Below, one piece after another: positions 1 to 8,099 of a stretch of DNA of 31,819 nt. The notes beneath the pieces are model-generated. The model was not told the origin of the DNA. It saw nothing but the letters and a program-made list of their open reading frames with translations, and did no database searches. The position numbers were made by a program, and so were the translations under genes. The stretch is from CAYRAV01 sp964422365 (GTDB lineage: Bacteria; Bacillota; Clostridia; Lachnospirales; Lachnospiraceae), in contig CAYRAV010000035.1 in assembly GCA_964422365.1 (NCBI GenBank), positions 1-31,819 of the forward strand. The letters are read 5' to 3'. Within the stretch, counting starts at the first letter, position 1. Each line of letters opens with the position of its first letter.

Positions 1-309
1 GGAATCGTCTGGGCCTTTATATTCCATGATATTAAAAGTACGGAAAATATGCCCGATTGTATTGTGGAGTTTTTCCTTTCTGTTTTTTTGAATGACAATC
101 AGGTCAACATTGAGAGGTTTCTTGGTTATGGCATGCTCCTCCCGGTATTCCAATGGAACGGTTTCATTGGACAATTCTGTTTTTATGGCACCACGGAAGG
201 CGGAATGCCATTGGATTATGCCTGCTTTTTCTGTTTGGTTGTTATATGTTTGTGTATTGCTTTTGTTTTTCTTTTTCAATAAAATTACCTTATACGTTTT
301 TGGCTGCAT
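1..309 (-). CDS. N-terminal part of a PD-(D/E)XK/Rpn-like hypothetical protein (runs off the left edge)
   Basis: Reading the minus strand from an ATG at 309-307 gives 103 codons without a stop up to base 1, so only the start of the gene is present. The residues include IIQWHSAFRGAIKTEL, then LEYREEHAITKKPLNVDLIVI, then a stretch ending GHIFRTFNIMEYKGPDDS. From memory, this order of patterns (QWH..F, EYxLxxxPLxIDLLVIKK, IGxxFRxxNIMEYKSPDD) marks a family common in Lachnospiraceae that is often labelled hypothetical, misannotated as 3-isopropylmalate dehydrogenase, or placed with the Rpn/PD-(D/E)XK nuclease-like proteins. The D..I/V and E-Y-K residues would correspond to the nuclease-like core, but activity cannot be judged from a fragment. 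No clear Shine-Dalgarno sequence precedes the ATG, so the start is uncertain; a TTG ten codons inside is an alternative. Confidence 0.6.
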   Translation of the reverse strand, partial: MQPKTYKVILLKKKNKSNTQTYNNQTEKAGIIQWHSAFRGAIKTELSNETVPLEYREEHAITKKPLNVDLIVIQKNRKEKLHNTIGHIFRTFNIMEYKGPDDS

Positions 310-412
310 ACAAATTGAAGAACATATCTGCATTTGCTTTCATTATATCAGGCAGAATATGAAAACACAAGCCAAAAAGCTTTTCCTTTCTATATGTTTT
401 TAGTAATTTAAG

Positions 413-648
413 GTAACAGTTCAGCCATGCAGAAACAATTGTGCAATATGCATATGGGAGTTTGCATGCTAAGTGCAAAATGTATAATTGTTTCTATAGG
501 GCGGATGCCTGACATGAATAATTCAGCAGCCAAGCTGTAAATTAGTTGGTAATAATGTATATTCTGGAAAATAATGCCCATTCGGCATACTGCAATGGAT
601 GTGCTTTGCACTGAAAATAAGGTTTGAATGATATGGCTGGACTGTTAC
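413..648 (+). repeat. MITE-like element, GTAACAGT family, copy A
   Basis: The element starts with GTAACAGTTCAGCC (413-426) and ends with the near-complement GGCTGGACTGTTAC (635-648), giving 14-bp terminal inverted repeats. Inside, AGAAACAATT (431-440) and AATTGTTTCT (486-495) form a second perfect inverted repeat. The right half contains the block TGCAATGGATGTGCTTTGCA (about 592-611). A longer, reverse-oriented relative lies at 29014-29365. There is no coding sequence inside, which fits a non-autonomous element. No convincing target-site duplication is visible. Confidence 0.65.
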
Positions 649-734
649 GTTTTAAGTATGGGTGAGATGAATATATTATATATCTAATAAAGTAAAAATG
701 CAATATATTAATCGTATAAAGTTTTTTATTTTGC

Positions 735-791
735 TGCAATAGATGTGCTTTGCATTGAAAATAAGGCATAAATGGCATGGCTGAACGATTA
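735..791 (+). repeat. Partial copy of the right half of the GTAACAGT-family element
   Basis: This stretch repeats the right half of the element at 413-648: TGCAATAGATGTGCTTTGCA, then GAAAATAAGG, then ATGGCTGAACGATTAC. The two copies differ at only a few positions. The matching left half is absent, so this is either a truncated copy or a tandem duplication of one end. Confidence 0.6.
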
Positions 792-1609
792 CATTAGGTT
801 ACCATCATATGGATCATGCAGCCATTCAATAATGGTCACCATCAAAGACGGATATACAGAAAAAAGACTGGTTTTCCCTGTTTTCTATGATATACTGAAA
901 GTAAAATGGAAGGATTTTCAATTTGAAAATTGAAAGCTGATGTCATTTATCGTGTGAACAGAATGTTGTTTCCTTTACAAATTATAGTAACAAACAACAG
1001 CTGTTAGAAGTTAACTAGCAGCTTGGCAATCTTAATAAAAGCACAGTTCATCTATGTAGAAATATTTATAAATTCCTATGATAATTCTTCACCTGCCATT
1101 AAAAATTTCAACATATTATCCGCTAAATAGAAGCCCATATTAGATATACTCCATACTGTAAAAATAAAGTATACTGCAAACCGCTTTGAATCCTTTTAAT
1201 AGCATCTATAACTATAGTAGTTCAGTTATCAAAACAAAAAAATATAGGTCCATTCTGCAAATATTCCACCGCCAGTGTAAAAAATACTAGAAAAATATCA
1301 AAAGATATGGAAATAATATATTAATTATGTTATTTTTATTGTATAATAAATTTACCATATGAGATTGGAAATGCTGCTTATATTCGCTGCATGAATCTGC
1401 CTTCATGACAAATCTGGTATCGGAGGTATAGATGTGAGGTTTGGTATTTTTTGAGTGGCTGCAATATTAAAAAAAGGGGGTTTTTAGGAATGAAGAATAA
1501 TGAATAACTTTGCTATCAGAGAAGGTATCCTTATTGATTATTCACATGTAATATTGTACCATTGTTTCTATAGAAGGACACTAATATAAGAGGAAGAGAG
1601 GGACTGGTT
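792..1609. other. Gene-free AT-rich stretch upstream of the flagellin gene
   Basis: No open reading frame with coding character was found on either strand. It must hold the flagellin promoter and leader, but I could not find a convincing SigD (sigma-28) site (TAAA, about 15 bases, GCCGATAA). A TATAAT hexamer occurs at 1342-1347 without a good -35 box. The segment ATTGTTTCTATAGAAGG near 1561 resembles part of the repeat at 486-500. Confidence 0.5.
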
Positions 1610-4600
1610 ATGGTCATTCAGCACAACAAAATTTCTGCATATGGAAATCAAATGTTTCAAATTTCTAATAAGAGATCTGATAAATCTACAGAAAAGCTGG
1701 CAAGCGGATATCGCATCAACCGTGCAGCGGATAACGCAGCAGGTCTGGCGATTTCAGAAAAAATGCGGGGACAGATTAGAGGATTGAAACGTGCAGATAA
1801 GAATATTGCAGAGGGAATTAGTTATATAAAAACAGCAGAGGGGGCATTAGATGAAGCCACTAGCATGATACATAGAATGAGGGAACTGACAGTACAGGCA
1901 TTAAATGATACTAACACAAAAGAGGATAAAGAGCAGATACAGTTAGAAATTAACCAGCTGCAACAGGAAATTCAAAGAATTTCGCGGCAGACAGAATATA
2001 ATACAATGGATATTTTTGATAAACATGAGCCAACATACAGCAGTCTGCCAGGCAGCAGAGAGTGGAGCATTGATCAAATCCATAAAGTAGATGAGCCAGA
2101 CAATACATTAGAAATAGAACTGGCAAAAGGGTATGAACCATCCAATATTACAGTGACAGTACCGAAAGGAACATATACATCTTATGAATTGATAGAAACC
2201 ATAGATGGGTTATTGGAGGGGAAAGCACCTGCAGGAACTTCTTTGATGATAGAGTATTATGGAGATAGTGTTTGCAATTTAAACTTTGAAGGTGGAATAG
2301 GAATTGAAAAAGTAAAAGGCGGGCTTTCCTATCTGTTTTTTGATTCTTATGGCGGATCAAGTGTAGGAAATTTAATTGGAACCACACAGTTTGTAGATGC
2401 CTATCCGTTAGATGTCACAACAGGAATGAATGATGAATTAACATTTTATGTGGATAAGCTTGACGGAAGCAGTTTAGAGAAAATTTCAATTACACTGGAT
2501 GCTGGAAATTATACAAGGCAGCAGATGATAGATGAATTAAATCAAAAGCTGCAGGATGCAGGTCATCCAGAGGTAAAAGCAACCAGTTATGGAAGTAATA
2601 ATATTGAATTGTCTGCAGGGGCCAGTTTAATTACTGGGTTGAAAGGGAATATGTTCCAGATTGACGATGCGGATAGTAAAGCATATGATTCTGTATTTTA
2701 TGATAACACAAAGTATGGAAAAATAATCAATAGCTGTGGAACAGTAACAGGGGCAGCATATTATAATAGCTCAGTTACGGATAAAATACATATCAATTCC
2801 AGCAATAATAAACTCCGTTTTAAATTAGAATCAGAGGCAGATTATACAGAAATTATGATTCCGGATGGTGATTATACTATACGGGATATCGTAACAAAAT
2901 TAAATGAGCTGTTAGGTGCAGATTCGAGTAAGTGGAAATTTTCTTACGAAAATAAGTGGCTATCTGGTTCAAAGGTTCCAACTTCAGCATACTATGACTG
3001 TTTAAAACTTACCTCTTTGACAGGAGGAATGGATAGTATCATAAAATTTGATGAAAGCCAGAATGCATATCAATCCTTATTTACTACTACAAATGTAAGT
3101 ATGACCGAAACTGCATCTATAACAAGTGGAAGCGATGCGTACATTTTAGGAGCGAAAACATTAACAGGAGCGATTTCATTAAATAATGCAGGAGAAACAA
3201 TCAGCTTATCGGCAGGCGGCACATCAGCTGTACTGACACTTAGTAAAGCAAATTATAGTAATTTATCAGAATTGATATCAGATATTAATACCCAGATTGG
3301 TAACTCTGCTTTAAATGGTAAGATAAAAGCTGAGATTTCTAGTAATAGAATCAGGATTGTAACAGTGGATAACAGCATTGCAAGTGTTCAATTTTCAGGA
3401 AATGGAGGAACTGCACGTCAGGAATTATTTGTAGGCGAAAGCATATCCTATAGATATTATTCAGGAACAGCTGTGGGAGAAGAAAAAAAAGAACAGGGAA
3501 GTACAATGGTTCAGAAATCTCCGGCAACGCTTACATTAGATTATGCAATGAAAGCAGATCATATTACGGTGGACAGTTCGAATCAGGTATTTAAATTGAC
3601 AGTAGATGGAAGTCTAAAGACAATTACATTGTCTGCCGGAACTTATACAAGGTCAGGATTAATAAATGAAATTAATGCTCAGTTTAGAAAAAATGGAATT
3701 GGTGTGACTGCAGAATTAGCAAGTGGAGGCAAATTAAAATTCACCACTACTTCTGTGGGGGATGGTGCCAGTTTATCAATATCTACATCTACATCTGGAA
3801 ACACTGCAATGCGTGTGTTTATGGAACCATTAGTATATACAAGCAGTTACAGTATATCATCACTTCAGGCGGCAAAGATTACAGGAAAGACAACTGTTGA
3901 AAATGGGTATGTAATAAACAGCAGTAATAAAGATTTAACATTCCGGTATACAGATGAGAATGGATCAAAAGACATCAGTCTGGTACTTACCGAAAAGACA
4001 TATACAAATGCTGCAGAATTGGTAACAGAACTGCAAAATAAGATTAATAGCAGTTCTCTAGGTGCAGGAAAAATTACAGTATCTGTAGACAGCAGTAATC
4101 GTATTGTGCTTGCTACAACAGGAACGGGATCGAAATACCAGCTTTCAAATTTTAGCGGAGGTTTCTATCAAAATGTTTTATGTAAGAAAACAATAGATAC
4201 CAAAATTAATTCAACTACAGTTACAAATGGAACGACAAGGCTGGATTCCGCATTTGTAGTAGGAAGAGCAGATTTAAGAAATAATACAGTGGAAATAAAA
4301 AAAGATGTAAATGATGTGTTAACATTAGATTTTACGTATTCAGATGCAAATGGAACAAAGCAGACAATTACATTAGAAACAAAATTTTTACCAGGTGTTT
4401 ATACAGGAAGTGAGATTGCCCGGCTTTTGACAGATGGTACAAATGCAGATGACGGAATGGATGGATTGAATGAGTGTCTAAAGAAGAATGGCATTACAGA
4501 TTTTAAGATTAAGGCAGAGATTGGCGGGCAGAAAACCGAAGTAGTTGGTGCAAATGATGCAAATGCTCTAAGTTTTACATTAGAATGGAACAAAACACAA

Positions 4601-5407
4601 ACACCTGCAGAGGGAATTTATGTTTTAGATGGGGTAAGCGGCAGTGCAGCTTACAGTGTATTCTATAAAACAAGCGGTCTGCCAATTCCTGCTTCCATAA
4701 CAGGAAATAAGGATATAAGCAGCGGTGTTACAATTACAGATAAAAATAATACATTTGGTTTTTCTATAGATGGAACGGATTATGATTTTACGCTGCCGGA
4801 GGGAACTTATACGGCAGAGGAATGGATTGAAATGTTCAATGAGCGAATCGCAGCAGGCGATGACAATGGAAATGTTCCTAAGGTAGAAGCAGTTTTAGAA
4901 AATGGACATCTGAAAATACAATATCAAACTTTTGGAGAACATGAGATTACCAATATACGTGGAACTGCAAAACAGGATTTGTTTTTTGATATGATAGAAA
5001 GAATTGGAAGGAGTACTATGCGTCTGCAGATAGGAGCAAACGGAGGACAGGAACTTGCTCTTAATAAAATTGCACTTAGCAATTCGCTGTTGAAAATAGA
5101 CACCTTGATTGTAACAGAACATTCTTACGCAAATTTTGCATTAAAGCATTTAGATTATGCCCTGAATTATATTAACACCAAAAGAAGTGATTATGGCGCA
5201 AAACAAAACCGTTTAGAGGCAGCAGAGAAAATGACAGAGGTTTTCGACGAAAATCTCCAGACATCCGAAAGTAAAATCAGAGATACAGATATGGCAAGTG
5301 AACTAATGAATAGAGTAAGGCATAATATTGTTTCCCAGGCAGCACAGGCAATGATAGCACAGGCGAACCAGATAAACGGACAAGGTATATTGCGATTATT
5401 GTTATAA
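1610..5407 (+). CDS. fliC: Giant flagellin (1265 aa) with eight-module central region
   Basis: This is the filament subunit, exported by the flagellar type III system. Residues 1-136 are a typical flagellin D0/D1 start (MVIQHN, then KLASGYRINRAADNAAGLAISEKMR cut short here as SGYRINRAADNAAGLAISE, then RELTVQAL at 91-98). Residues 1130-1265 are the matching C-terminal part (LQIGANGGQ at 1139-1147, IRDTDMASEL, QAAQAMIAQANQ). The roughly 990 residues between them contain eight related modules with cores at Tyr 189, 301, 422, 549, 679, 798, 931 and 1067, each of the form (hydrophobic strand)-G-x-Y-T-x(4)-I/L-x(2)-(I/L)-N. This resembles the flagellin hook IN motif. Usual flagellins have about 270-550 residues, so this is far longer. 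It contains five cysteines (222, 376, 464, 858, 956), unusual for a flagellin. The start is supported by a purine-rich GAGAGGGA about 7 bases upstream. A terminator follows, so it is probably monocistronic. Confidence 0.95.
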   Translation: MVIQHNKISAYGNQMFQISNKRSDKSTEKLASGYRINRAADNAAGLAISEKMRGQIRGLKRADKNIAEGISYIKTAEGALDEATSMIHRMRELTVQALNDTNTKEDKEQIQLEINQLQQEIQRISRQTEYNTMDIFDKHEPTYSSLPGSREWSIDQIHKVDEPDNTLEIELAKGYEPSNITVTVPKGTYTSYELIETIDGLLEGKAPAGTSLMIEYYGDSVCNLNFEGGIGIEKVKGGLSYLFFDSYGGSSVGNLIGTTQFVDAYPLDVTTGMNDELTFYVDKLDGSSLEKISITLDAGNYTRQQMIDELNQKLQDAGHPEVKATSYGSNNIELSAGASLITGLKGNMFQIDDADSKAYDSVFYDNTKYGKIINSCGTVTGAAYYNSSVTDKIHINSSNNKLRFKLESEADYTEIMIPDGDYTIRDIVTKLNELLGADSSKWKFSYENKWLSGSKVPTSAYYDCLKLTSLTGGMDSIIKFDESQNAYQSLFTTTNVSMTETASITSGSDAYILGAKTLTGAISLNNAGETISLSAGGTSAVLTLSKANYSNLSELISDINTQIGNSALNGKIKAEISSNRIRIVTVDNSIASVQFSGNGGTARQELFVGESISYRYYSGTAVGEEKKEQGSTMVQKSPATLTLDYAMKADHITVDSSNQVFKLTVDGSLKTITLSAGTYTRSGLINEINAQFRKNGIGVTAELASGGKLKFTTTSVGDGASLSISTSTSGNTAMRVFMEPLVYTSSYSISSLQAAKITGKTTVENGYVINSSNKDLTFRYTDENGSKDISLVLTEKTYTNAAELVTELQNKINSSSLGAGKITVSVDSSNRIVLATTGTGSKYQLSNFSGGFYQNVLCKKTIDTKINSTTVTNGTTRLDSAFVVGRADLRNNTVEIKKDVNDVLTLDFTYSDANGTKQTITLETKFLPGVYTGSEIARLLTDGTNADDGMDGLNECLKKNGITDFKIKAEIGGQKTEVVGANDANALSFTLEWNKTQTPAEGIYVLDGVSGSAAYSVFYKTSGLPIPASITGNKDISSGVTITDKNNTFGFSIDGTDYDFTLPEGTYTAEEWIEMFNERIAAGDDNGNVPKVEAVLENGHLKIQYQTFGEHEITNIRGTAKQDLFFDMIERIGRSTMRLQIGANGGQELALNKIALSNSLLKIDTLIVTEHSYANFALKHLDYALNYINTKRSDYGAKQNRLEAAEKMTEVFDENLQTSESKIRDTDMASELMNRVRHNIVSQAAQAMIAQANQINGQGILRLLL

Positions 5408-5478
5408 GGAAAGAGGCAGTCTTTGCAGCTGATTTTCATTACATTCTATCTGGTAAACATAGATACAATGAAAAACAT

Positions 5479-5523
5479 GAAACCTAAAATCTTCCATACG
5501 ACGAGTTTTAGGTTTCTTTTTTT
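5479..5523 (+). terminator. Rho-independent terminator of the flagellin gene
   Basis: GAAACCTAAAA (5479-5489) pairs perfectly with TTTTAGGTTTC (5506-5516) across a 16-base loop, followed by seven T residues. It lies 72 bases after the flagellin stop and separates it from the glycan operon. Confidence 0.85.
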
Positions 5524-5526
5524 ATT

Positions 5527-5534
5527 GCCGATAT
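5527..5534 (+). promoter_or_regulatory. Possible SigD/FliA -10 element before the glycan operon
   Basis: GCCGATAT exactly matches the -10 core of flagellar sigma-28 promoters as known from Bacillus. It sits just after the flagellin terminator and about 70 bases before the acyl ligase start. The expected TAAA -35 box 15-16 bases upstream is not there (TTAG or TTTA instead), so this is only a weak candidate. Confidence 0.25.
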
Positions 5535-5602
5535 ACAATACAGAATAAAACGTGTTTTAGAATGTTTTATAAAATGAGCAATGCAAGGAGGCATGAATAG
5601 AT

Positions 5603-7033
5603 ATGAACTATTTTGAACCAAACGAGCAGTACAAAAAAAGAACAGCAGTCATAGATGGAGAAGGTAACACATTAACCTATGCTGATTTATATGAATTTAG
5701 TAACCTCATAAAAGAGAAACTTCCATCAAGAAGCCTTGTCTTTTCTTTCTGCCATAATGGGGCAGGTTCCATAGCTGGATACTTTGGATTTTTATGCAGC
5801 CGGATTGTTCCAGTATTATTGGACATGCACATTGAAGAGAAACTTGCAAAAAATCTGCTTGCAATTTATCAACCATCTTATATTTATATTCCGGCAGATA
5901 TGAAAGAAAAATATGGAACATTTGAATGTATCCATGAACAGTACAATTATTGCTTATTAAAAACCAATTATGGAGTAAAACATAATTTATATTCCGAACT
6001 GGGGTTGTTGTTAACAACCTCAGGAAGTACAGGTAGTCCTAAATTTGTACGTCAGAGTTACAAAAATATCCAGTCAAATGCAGAATCAATTGCACAATAT
6101 CTGGAACTTGATGAAACAGAACGCCCAATTACAACATTGCCGATGAATTATACATATGGTTTGTCTATTATTAACAGCCATCTGTTAGTAGGTGCAGCTA
6201 TTTTAATGACAGACAAGTCCCTTATGGAAAAAGGATTTTGGGAGTTTTTCAGAAAGGAGCAGGCAACATCTTTTGGCGGTGTTCCATATACTTACGAGAT
6301 GTTGAAGAAGCTTCGTTTTTTCCGCATGGACTTACCGAGCCTTCGTACTATGACACAGGCAGGTGGGAAATTATCACCAGATCTTCATAAGGAGTTTGCT
6401 GAATATGCCAAAGAACAGAAGAAACATTTTGTTGTTATGTATGGACAGACAGAAGCTACAGCAAGGATGGCATATCTTCCATATGAGAAATCACTAGAAA
6501 AATATGGAAGTATGGGGATTGCCATTCCTGGTGGAAAATTTACGCTGGCAGATGTAAATGGAAAGCCAATTACTGATTCTGAAGTCACAGGGGAATTGAT
6601 TTATGAGGGACCAAATGTAACATTGGGATATGCAGAGCAGATTGCAGATTTGGAAAAAGGTGATGAGAGACAGGGACGGCTTATCACAGGTGATATGGCA
6701 AAGATGGATCAGGATGGGTATTTTTATATTGTAGGAAGGAAGAAAAGGTTTTTAAAAATTTATGGCAACCGTGTGAATTTAGATGAAACAGAGCAAATAC
6801 TTAAGACCCGGTTTGAGGACTATGATTTTGCCTGTGCGGGAAAGGATGACCAATTATATGTTTTTGTAACATCTGATATAGAACAGGAACAGGCAGCAGT
6901 GAAGAAATATTTATCAGAAAAGACCGGGCTTAACCATAAAGCATTTACAATACAGTTTATAGAGAAGATACCAAAAAATGAAGCAGGAAAAACACTGTAT
7001 GCAAAACTGGAGGAATATTATCATGGAGTATAA
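5603..7033 (+). CDS. AMP-forming acyl ligase (ANL superfamily), glycan-locus type
   Basis: 476 residues of the acyl-CoA synthetase/adenylation family, expected to activate a carboxylic acid with ATP as acyl-AMP and pass it to a thiol. Visible motifs in order: phosphate-binding TTSGSTGSPKF (138-148), YGQTEAT (280-286), the TGD aspartate D364, the hinge region GRKKRFLK (368-375) and the C-terminal lysine K463 in PKNEAGKTLY. All key residues are present, so the enzyme should be active. It is somewhat short for an acyl-CoA synthetase (usually 500-560 residues), closer to stand-alone adenylation proteins. No carrier protein gene is next to it. AAGGAGG lies 11 bases upstream of the ATG. It is the first gene of the operon and overlaps the next gene by 11 bases. 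The substrate cannot be read from the sequence; the neighbouring LuxE and LuxC homologues suggest an acyl group that is transferred or reduced. Confidence 0.85.
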   Translation: MNYFEPNEQYKKRTAVIDGEGNTLTYADLYEFSNLIKEKLPSRSLVFSFCHNGAGSIAGYFGFLCSRIVPVLLDMHIEEKLAKNLLAIYQPSYIYIPADMKEKYGTFECIHEQYNYCLLKTNYGVKHNLYSELGLLLTTSGSTGSPKFVRQSYKNIQSNAESIAQYLELDETERPITTLPMNYTYGLSIINSHLLVGAAILMTDKSLMEKGFWEFFRKEQATSFGGVPYTYEMLKKLRFFRMDLPSLRTMTQAGGKLSPDLHKEFAEYAKEQKKHFVVMYGQTEATARMAYLPYEKSLEKYGSMGIAIPGGKFTLADVNGKPITDSEVTGELIYEGPNVTLGYAEQIADLEKGDERQGRLITGDMAKMDQDGYFYIVGRKKRFLKIYGNRVNLDETEQILKTRFEDYDFACAGKDDQLYVFVTSDIEQEQAAVKKYLSEKTGLNHKAFTIQFIEKIPKNEAGKTLYAKLEEYYHGV

Positions 7034-8099
7034 TGAAATCCTAAATATTTTACCCTATTCCCTGAATAGAAAAGAAAAACAACAATTAATGACCAGGCGG
7101 TTATGCGAACTGGCAAAATTTCACTATGAACATTGTGACAGTTATAAAAAGATTGCAGATATGTTAGAATGTGATTTAGAAAAGGTGGAACATTATGAGG
7201 AACTTCCTTTTCTGCCTGTACGGTTATTTAAAGAGTTGGAGTTGAGAAGTATCCCTGAGGAAGAAGTATTTAAAACAATGACTTCATCTGGTACAACCGG
7301 ACAGTCAGTTTCTAAGATTTATCTGGATAGGGAAACAGCAAATAACCAGCAGAAAACATTGATTAAGATTATGAGTTCTTTTATGGGAAAAGGAAGGCTG
7401 CCAATGCTGATTATTGACAGTTCAGCGGTATTAAAGAATAGAAGTATGTTTTCTGCAAGAGGTGCAGGAATTTTAGGGTTTTCTATTCTGGCATCGGACC
7501 GTGCATATGCATTGGACGAAGATATGAATTTAGATATAGAGGGAATTAGGAAATTTTTAAAAAAACATGAAGAAAAACAGATTTTATTATTTGGATTTAC
7601 CTTTATGATATGGCAGCATTTTTATAAAGCATTATTAGAAACAGAGGAAAAGATTGATTTATCAAATGGTATTTTGATTCATGGAGGGGGCTGGAAAAAA
7701 TTGCAGAATGAAGCAGTGGAACCAGCACAGTTTCATAAGGCATTAGAAAAGGTCTGCGGGCTGAAAAAAATCCATGACTATTATGGTATGGTAGAGCAGA
7801 CCGGCTGCATTTATATGGAATGTGAGTGCGGACATCTCCATGCAAGCATTTTTTCAGATGTAGTGGTACGGAGGACAAAGGATTTTTCTATTTGTAATCA
7901 TGGGGAAAAGGGTATGATACAAGTGGTTTCTATGATACCCAAATCCTATCCGGGTTTTTCTATCTTAACAGAAGACGAAGGAATGATTTTAGGAGAAGAT
8001 GACTGCCCATGTGGAAGAAAAGGAAAATATTTTAAAATAGCAGGACGATTGAAAAATGCAGAAGTGAGGGGGTGCAGTGATACCTATGAGAAGAAATGA
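7023..8099 (+). CDS. luxE: LuxE-family acyl-protein synthetase
   Basis: 358 residues. In bioluminescent bacteria LuxE makes an acyl-AMP and transfers the acyl group through a cysteine to the LuxC reductase. Here the LuxE-type glycine/serine/threonine loop TMTSSGTTGQSVS (about 85-97), HGGGWKK (220-226) and YYGMVEQTG (253-261) are all visible. Cysteine pairs C267/C269 and C328/C330 with H271 look like a metal site or the family's C-terminal cysteine cluster. The start at 7023 is chosen because GGAGG lies about 8 bases upstream and family similarity begins there; an upstream in-frame ATG at 6978 would lie deep in the ligase gene. It overlaps the ligase by 11 bases and the LuxC gene by 23, so translation is probably coupled. 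No luciferase genes (luxAB) or thioesterase (luxD) are present, so a light-producing role is not supported. The symbol is meant at family level only. Confidence 0.85.
   Translation: MEYNEILNILPYSLNRKEKQQLMTRRLCELAKFHYEHCDSYKKIADMLECDLEKVEHYEELPFLPVRLFKELELRSIPEEEVFKTMTSSGTTGQSVSKIYLDRETANNQQKTLIKIMSSFMGKGRLPMLIIDSSAVLKNRSMFSARGAGILGFSILASDRAYALDEDMNLDIEGIRKFLKKHEEKQILLFGFTFMIWQHFYKALLETEEKIDLSNGILIHGGGWKKLQNEAVEPAQFHKALEKVCGLKKIHDYYGMVEQTGCIYMECECGHLHASIFSDVVVRRTKDFSICNHGEKGMIQVVSMIPKSYPGFSILTEDEGMILGEDDCPCGRKGKYFKIAGRLKNAEVRGCSDTYEKK

Noticed and set aside
49..611. Several overlapping open frames of 60-100 codons at the left end
   Set aside because: They lack ribosome sites and lie over the minus-strand gene fragment or the repeat element.
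789..884. Open stretch on the minus strand ending in MVTIIEWLHDPYDGNLM
   Set aside because: It looks peptide-like but has only about 32 codons, lacks a ribosome site, and its stop lies in the repeat at 735-791. Probably a relic or chance.
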